From the NCBI RefSeq assembly GCF_037176765.1, contig NC_090023.1, forward strand, positions 126,799,866-126,863,865: 64,000 bases of DNA, given 5' to 3'. Under the pieces are notes generated by a model. It ran no database searches. It was given only the letters and a program-made list of their open reading frames with translations, and had not been told where the DNA came from. The DNA comes from Anolis sagrei. Taxonomy: Eukaryota > Chordata > Lepidosauria > Squamata > Anolidae. Position numbers and translations under genes: made by a program. This document shows, piece after piece, positions 37,801 to 43,653 of this stretch. Position 1 is the stretch's first letter; each line of letters opens with the position of its first letter.

Positions 37801-40800
37801 CCTGTAGTCCAGCAACAGACATATTGAGTATCCTTTGTATCCCATACCGAAAATGCTTGGGACCAGAAGTGGATTTATTTTCCAGGTTTTGGGATATGCG
37901 TACGTAATGAGATATGTTGGAGATGGGACCCAAGTCTAAACATGAAATTCACTTGTGTTACATATACATTTAGCCCGAAGATAATTTTATAACAGCTTAT
38001 TAATAATTTTGTGCATGAAGCAAAGTTTGTATGCATTGAACCATCACAGAATGGGCATTTCGGTCTCTCAACAATCCTTGTGGGTAATTCCAGATTTTAG
38101 AGTTTTGAGATTTGGCCATTCTAGATAAGGGATGCTCAATAGCATTTTATCTCTGAACCAGCAGACCACCAGTGATCTTGTTTCAGGATGTATATACGTG
38201 TTTAAACTATCTGAATGTAATATCTGTTGAGGACTTGAAATTCTATCTTTTTGGACTGCAACTTCTAACATCCTCTTGCTGACATAGTATCTCTGTGAAG
38301 TTTAAACAAATGCAGGGCTGATGGCATTCAGGTGCTTTCCCTGAGAGAATAACTTTCTGTTGAATTTGCTGACGGGCTGCATATTGCTAGGAAAATGTGA
38401 TTGCATCCATATGACTTGAGCAGCATCCTGGGAATCATTTGGATTGCACTGAGGACCAATGAACCCAAGCTCCACTATGCAGTGACTATTATCGTTGGGC
38501 CTCCAAATATGCAGAGATGGCATTGTATTACTCCAGGATCCAGCTCCATTCCCAGCACTGCACTGCTGAAGCAGCGAGATTTTTATTTTCTTCCCTTATT
38601 GATCTTAAAAATGGATGCCTTAAGAAGCTGTTGGTATAAAATTGCTTAGCTGATTTTTTCTTCTTCTGTAAAAAGGTACCAAGATGCCATAGATAAATAT
38701 GAGACAGTGATGAAAACAGAGACGCAGGTTCCTGTTTACACCACACGAGCCAAAGAGAGAATATGCTACTGCCTTTCAAAGGTAACTATAAGTTGACTTT
38801 TTGTGGGAGAAGCAAACAGAGAAGCATTTTCTGATGTTCTGGAAATAATATAAATCCCATTGGTTTAGGGTCTGCTTCAATGGGGACTACTAGCAGGGGT
38901 TTAGCCAAAGCAAACACTGACATCACTGCTTCCTCCCGTGCTTCCCAGAATCAACAGTCAACAGAAGCCATCAGACTTTGCACAGAAGTTCTGACATTGG
39001 AACCGGATAACGTAAATGCTTTGAAAAGCAGAGCTGAAGCGTACTTGCTTGAAGAACAGTACGAGGAAGGTAAAATTTGAAAGACAGTGGACAGCAGTTT
39101 GTGTGTGTGTGTGAAGTCCAACTTTACTGAGAAATCCCAAGATTGAGAAGTCTCTCTGTCCTTTGGTTCCTCTTGCATTGACTCCTGACCTACTTTGATT
39201 TGCTGCAACCAGAATGTGGTCTATGTACTTGTTGCAAGTTTTCTGGTTTCTCTCTGTCCTTTGTGATCTTTCTCCTCCCACCAATGTTCATCAGTCCTCG
39301 TGGGAACTTTTCCTTCTGTTATTTGCTTCAGGGTTATTTGCTTAAGAATTCTGCCTCCTTCCATGAATTCTCCCTTTGCAAATTTCTGGAAATGCAGTAA
39401 CCTCCAACTTGAGTTCAGCGTTTATATAGCCAAAGAAAAAAGAAAGACACATTATCAAGGGAACATAAACATAGCTAAAAGGAGCCCCAGGGATGAATGG
39501 TTTTCAAGATCTCATTCTCTGCAGTGCTGGAAATTTGGGTGCTGGTGGACATGTTTAATTATGGGAATATGATTCCCCTTTGGGGAGCCAATGCTCACCT
39601 CCCCCACAACTATATCCCTGCCCTGGCATTTGTTTGTAAAGCAGAGAGCTGAGTAGTATAAAAACCTTGGCTTGTTAAGCAAAATGTGGATGGGGTTTTT
39701 TTTTATGATGGTACAAAATGAAGTGAGACCACAGGACCTAGATCAAAATTAATGTACCAGTTTCAATTTTACTACTTGGAGCTGTTGTTGTGATCTGCCT
39801 TTTTATGTTCTAACAAGCATTGTATTGTGACTGATGACATTTGGACAGGGTTGCCTTTTTTCCAATTGCTGTTTATGGCTGCAAGCATTGTGGTTTTGCT
39901 TTTAAATGCAAAATGTGAAGGGAAAGGATGGATGTACTGTCCTTGGTCTGTAGATCACTCAACAATTAACAGCCTGGCTTAAGGGATCACCCATCAATGT
40001 ATAAGAGTAAAACGGGAAAGCCAAAGAGGTTGGCTGCCATCATGGTAAAAAACGCCAGGCTCTTCTCAAGCATTTTCTCTGGTTCTGGGCAAATATGTTA
40101 TATCAAGACTAGCATAGATGTTGGGAAGAACTAAGAGATGGACTCTGAAGCTTTGCGGGTTCATAAATATGGGAGTAGATGTATGTGTAGCTGCAATATG
40201 GAAAATTATAAAGGGAGGGGGGCCCTGGTGGAGCAGTGGGTTGAACCGCTGAGCTGCTGAATTTGTTGACTGAACAGTTAGCAGTTTGAATCCGGGGATT
40301 AAGGTGAGCTCCCACTGTTAGCCCCAGCTTCTGCCAACCTAGCAGTTTGAAAACATGCAAATGTGAGTAGATCAACGGCGCTCCATGCAGTCATGCATGT
40401 AACAGGTGCCACTGGTATTTCATTCTCACCCCATCTGAGAAAGCCATGGTTATTTTCCACTCCTCACCCCCAGATTTATCTCCACCACCACCCTGTGAAG
40501 TAGATTCTGGTGGGAGATTGTGACTGGCCCATGTTCACCCAGTGAGCAGGGATATGGACCCAGGCTTAGCCCGCCAGTCTTTCCAACCACTTTATGCCAG
40601 TTGCTCTCACTTTGCCATTAATGAGTCAGTACATATAATCTGCACACAAGAACCTTATCTCCTTGAGTTGTTGTAGTTCCTTGCAGTCACCAGTGGCAAT
40701 GAACAGAAAAAAAGAATCCTTTCAGCGGGCATTCATTCATTATGTGATCATTAATATGTGCTTTAAAGGAACAGATGAGATTGTCCAGTGGTTAACATTA

Positions 40801-43619
40801 GGAGGGCAGTAAAGCTGTGGGATGGAAATGTCTCTGGAGGTTTTCTTTACAACTCAGATGTAGCTACTGAGTATGTATGATGGGTTTGAACAGCTACCTC
40901 CTGCTGGCTTTCTAAGCGAATGGCCAAAAGGATATTTTAAAGGAAAAGTCAGTAGCAGACAAAGCACTTCAGAGGCACATCACAGTAGGCTGGCTACTGA
41001 AAATGAAAGAGAAGTCAGATTTACACTGAGCTGGTTGCTAGATGGATGCACTAAATCACAGGGGCACCAGAAGTACTTTTTCCCTTTTTTAAAAAAGTTC
41101 AGTTTCAGAAAGGATTGCACAGAGGCACTGAGTGTCTAAGTGATATAAATTGGTCACCATCTCCTGCCGGCATGCCCGGAAACAACAAAAAGATAAATGT
41201 AATGCCTACTGAGAGAGAGCAGCTGCTGGATGATAATCTGATGCAAATACTTTGTCTTACTTAGGAAAGCTAGAAGTCTTGAGATCCATAATGAGATATT
41301 CCAAAATTAGAAGCAGAGAAACCAGGGGGGAAAAAAGACGTCTTACGTTGGAAATACAAAGCAGGCTGTGGTGAAGGGCATGGAAATGGAAACTGAAGCA
41401 TACTGTTTATTAGTGGCTGGCAGTCATACAATTACAAAAAGACCTTTCATTTCATCCTGTTGCAACCTGCATCCCTACCACCACATCATTTTTTGTCTGA
41501 TTGTAAAGCTCTGGTCTTGCTCTTAAGATGCTGATAGATTCTAAAAGCTCGTACCTTTTTGGTAGTAAAATTGCAATGTGATAAAGATCTAACTTTGCTT
41601 GTTTTGTTCTTACATGCAAGAATGAGTCAATTCAAAAGTTTTCTCAGGAACCCCATCCCACAGTTGGCAGGGTTTGAGTGTTTATATCTAAAGGTGTGTA
41701 CACCTAAACCAGGACTAAATAGGGATTCTGTTAGTGTACCATCTGCCCTACTGCTCAGCAGTTTTCGATAGACAAATTTAATGGACCACCACTTCCGTTG
41801 CTCGAGTAACTGAAATGAACTGTGATTAAATACGTATTTGAAATGTATCGCTGAATAGAACTTGGTTGCAAAGTAACAATAGTGTCCTATGTTGGTTGTC
41901 TTTCCTGGTAGCTATTCGGGACTATGAAACTGCCAAAGAGCATAGTGACAATGACCAACAACTTCAGGATGACTTAGAGAAAGCACAGCGGATGCTCAAG
42001 CAGTCTCAGAAGAGGGATTATTACAAGATTTTGGGTGTTAAAAGGTGAGCACTTGACAGTGAACAAATTCCTGCATTTTTGTCATAATGGCAACCTATCT
42101 CCAGAATAACCATCCACAGAGTTCTTACTTTATCCTTGAAACAAATTTGTGAGATAGGGAGTTTGTGCAGTTTGTGACTAAGCAAGAATTTTTAAATTTG
42201 GATTTTGATTGGATATTATAAATATAAAAAGGGAAATAAAAGGTAAGGTTTTAGACCACATAGAATATAACTGAGGATTAGGCATATACAGTACAACTGC
42301 CATATCTGCATTTGCACTGCAGGACCGGTATCGTTTATCTTATGTCTTGACAAAATATGTCCTCTCTGGGAATTCTTCTCCCAAGGGCTCTATGACATTA
42401 TTGGGCCAGAAGTTCTTCATTTCAATAAGGTTCACTATTATCCATGATTTTGCGTATATCCATGAAGCCTGATAATGTATTCCCCACTGATATGGATGGA
42501 GACTGTATGATATATTAATAAAGCTGTCCAAATACACAAACCTGATGTTGTAAAATACAATGAATGCATGGCTAGAACATGAAGATCTTCTGACTGTTGA
42601 ATGGCGGATGGGAAATGTTTAGCTTTTTCAACCTGGGAATGTAAGTCTTTTCGCTACAGTAGAGACGTATGGGATCTGTCTGCCATTGGTTACATTCCAT
42701 ATTGTAGGGATATAATTTAAAAGAAAATAGTATGTGTCTAAAAATATCTCAAGATTGTATCTTGAATACAGTACAAAATAAAATCTGAGAATGTCCTGTA
42801 CACATCTTGCCAACCATTCGTATGATGAGCTCTATTTATTTATATTCTGTCCTTCTCACCCCAAGGGGGACTTAGAGCAGATTACAGAACACATATACGG
42901 CAAACATTCAGTGCCATTATATGCTGACAAGACAGACAGCTGTACATAGATAGAGGTGTATATATAGGCTTTTTCCATCTTTGGCATCTTGGAGACTGTG
43001 CTCAGTTCTGGCCACAAGGGGGTGATGTCTCCCTGTCTTCCCTGCCATCTTCCCTAGCCTCCAGTGTAATACACTACATTCTAGGGCCACGTTAATCTTG
43101 AATAGAGAGCAAATTCACTTGGAGCACAGCACCAAAAAGTCGCATTAGCTACAGGATGAATGAAATGCTAGTAAACAACAAAACCAATGTCCCAGAAGCA
43201 GAGCTAAATAAGAACAAGCTGGAGAAGGATGAGGAGGAAATTATATAGATCACTGGCTGCAATGAGCTAAGAAGTGAAGGAGTTTGTTTAGCATGATCTT
43301 CAAGAAAGTCAGAGCTTCCATGTGAAAACTTCTATCTTAGGAGTGTTGATGTGGGGAGTACCTGATCCAAAGCTATGTTTTTCTATGCAGTAGCAACATT
43401 AGCAGAACTTGTGTGCAAAGATATACCACACCCCCTGGTCATCCTACCTAGCATCCCTCTACGTTTATCTAAGTAGAGCATCTTTTGAATGTTGAATTGC
43501 CCAAAAAGCATTTCTATCATGATATATATTTTTCTTGGTATGAAAATTACTAGTAAATGTTCACTTTGGAAGAATTTCCAAAGGTTTTGGAGGGCACTGC
43601 GCCCAAGGGATCTCAAAAC

Positions 43620-43653
<34 letters not shown>

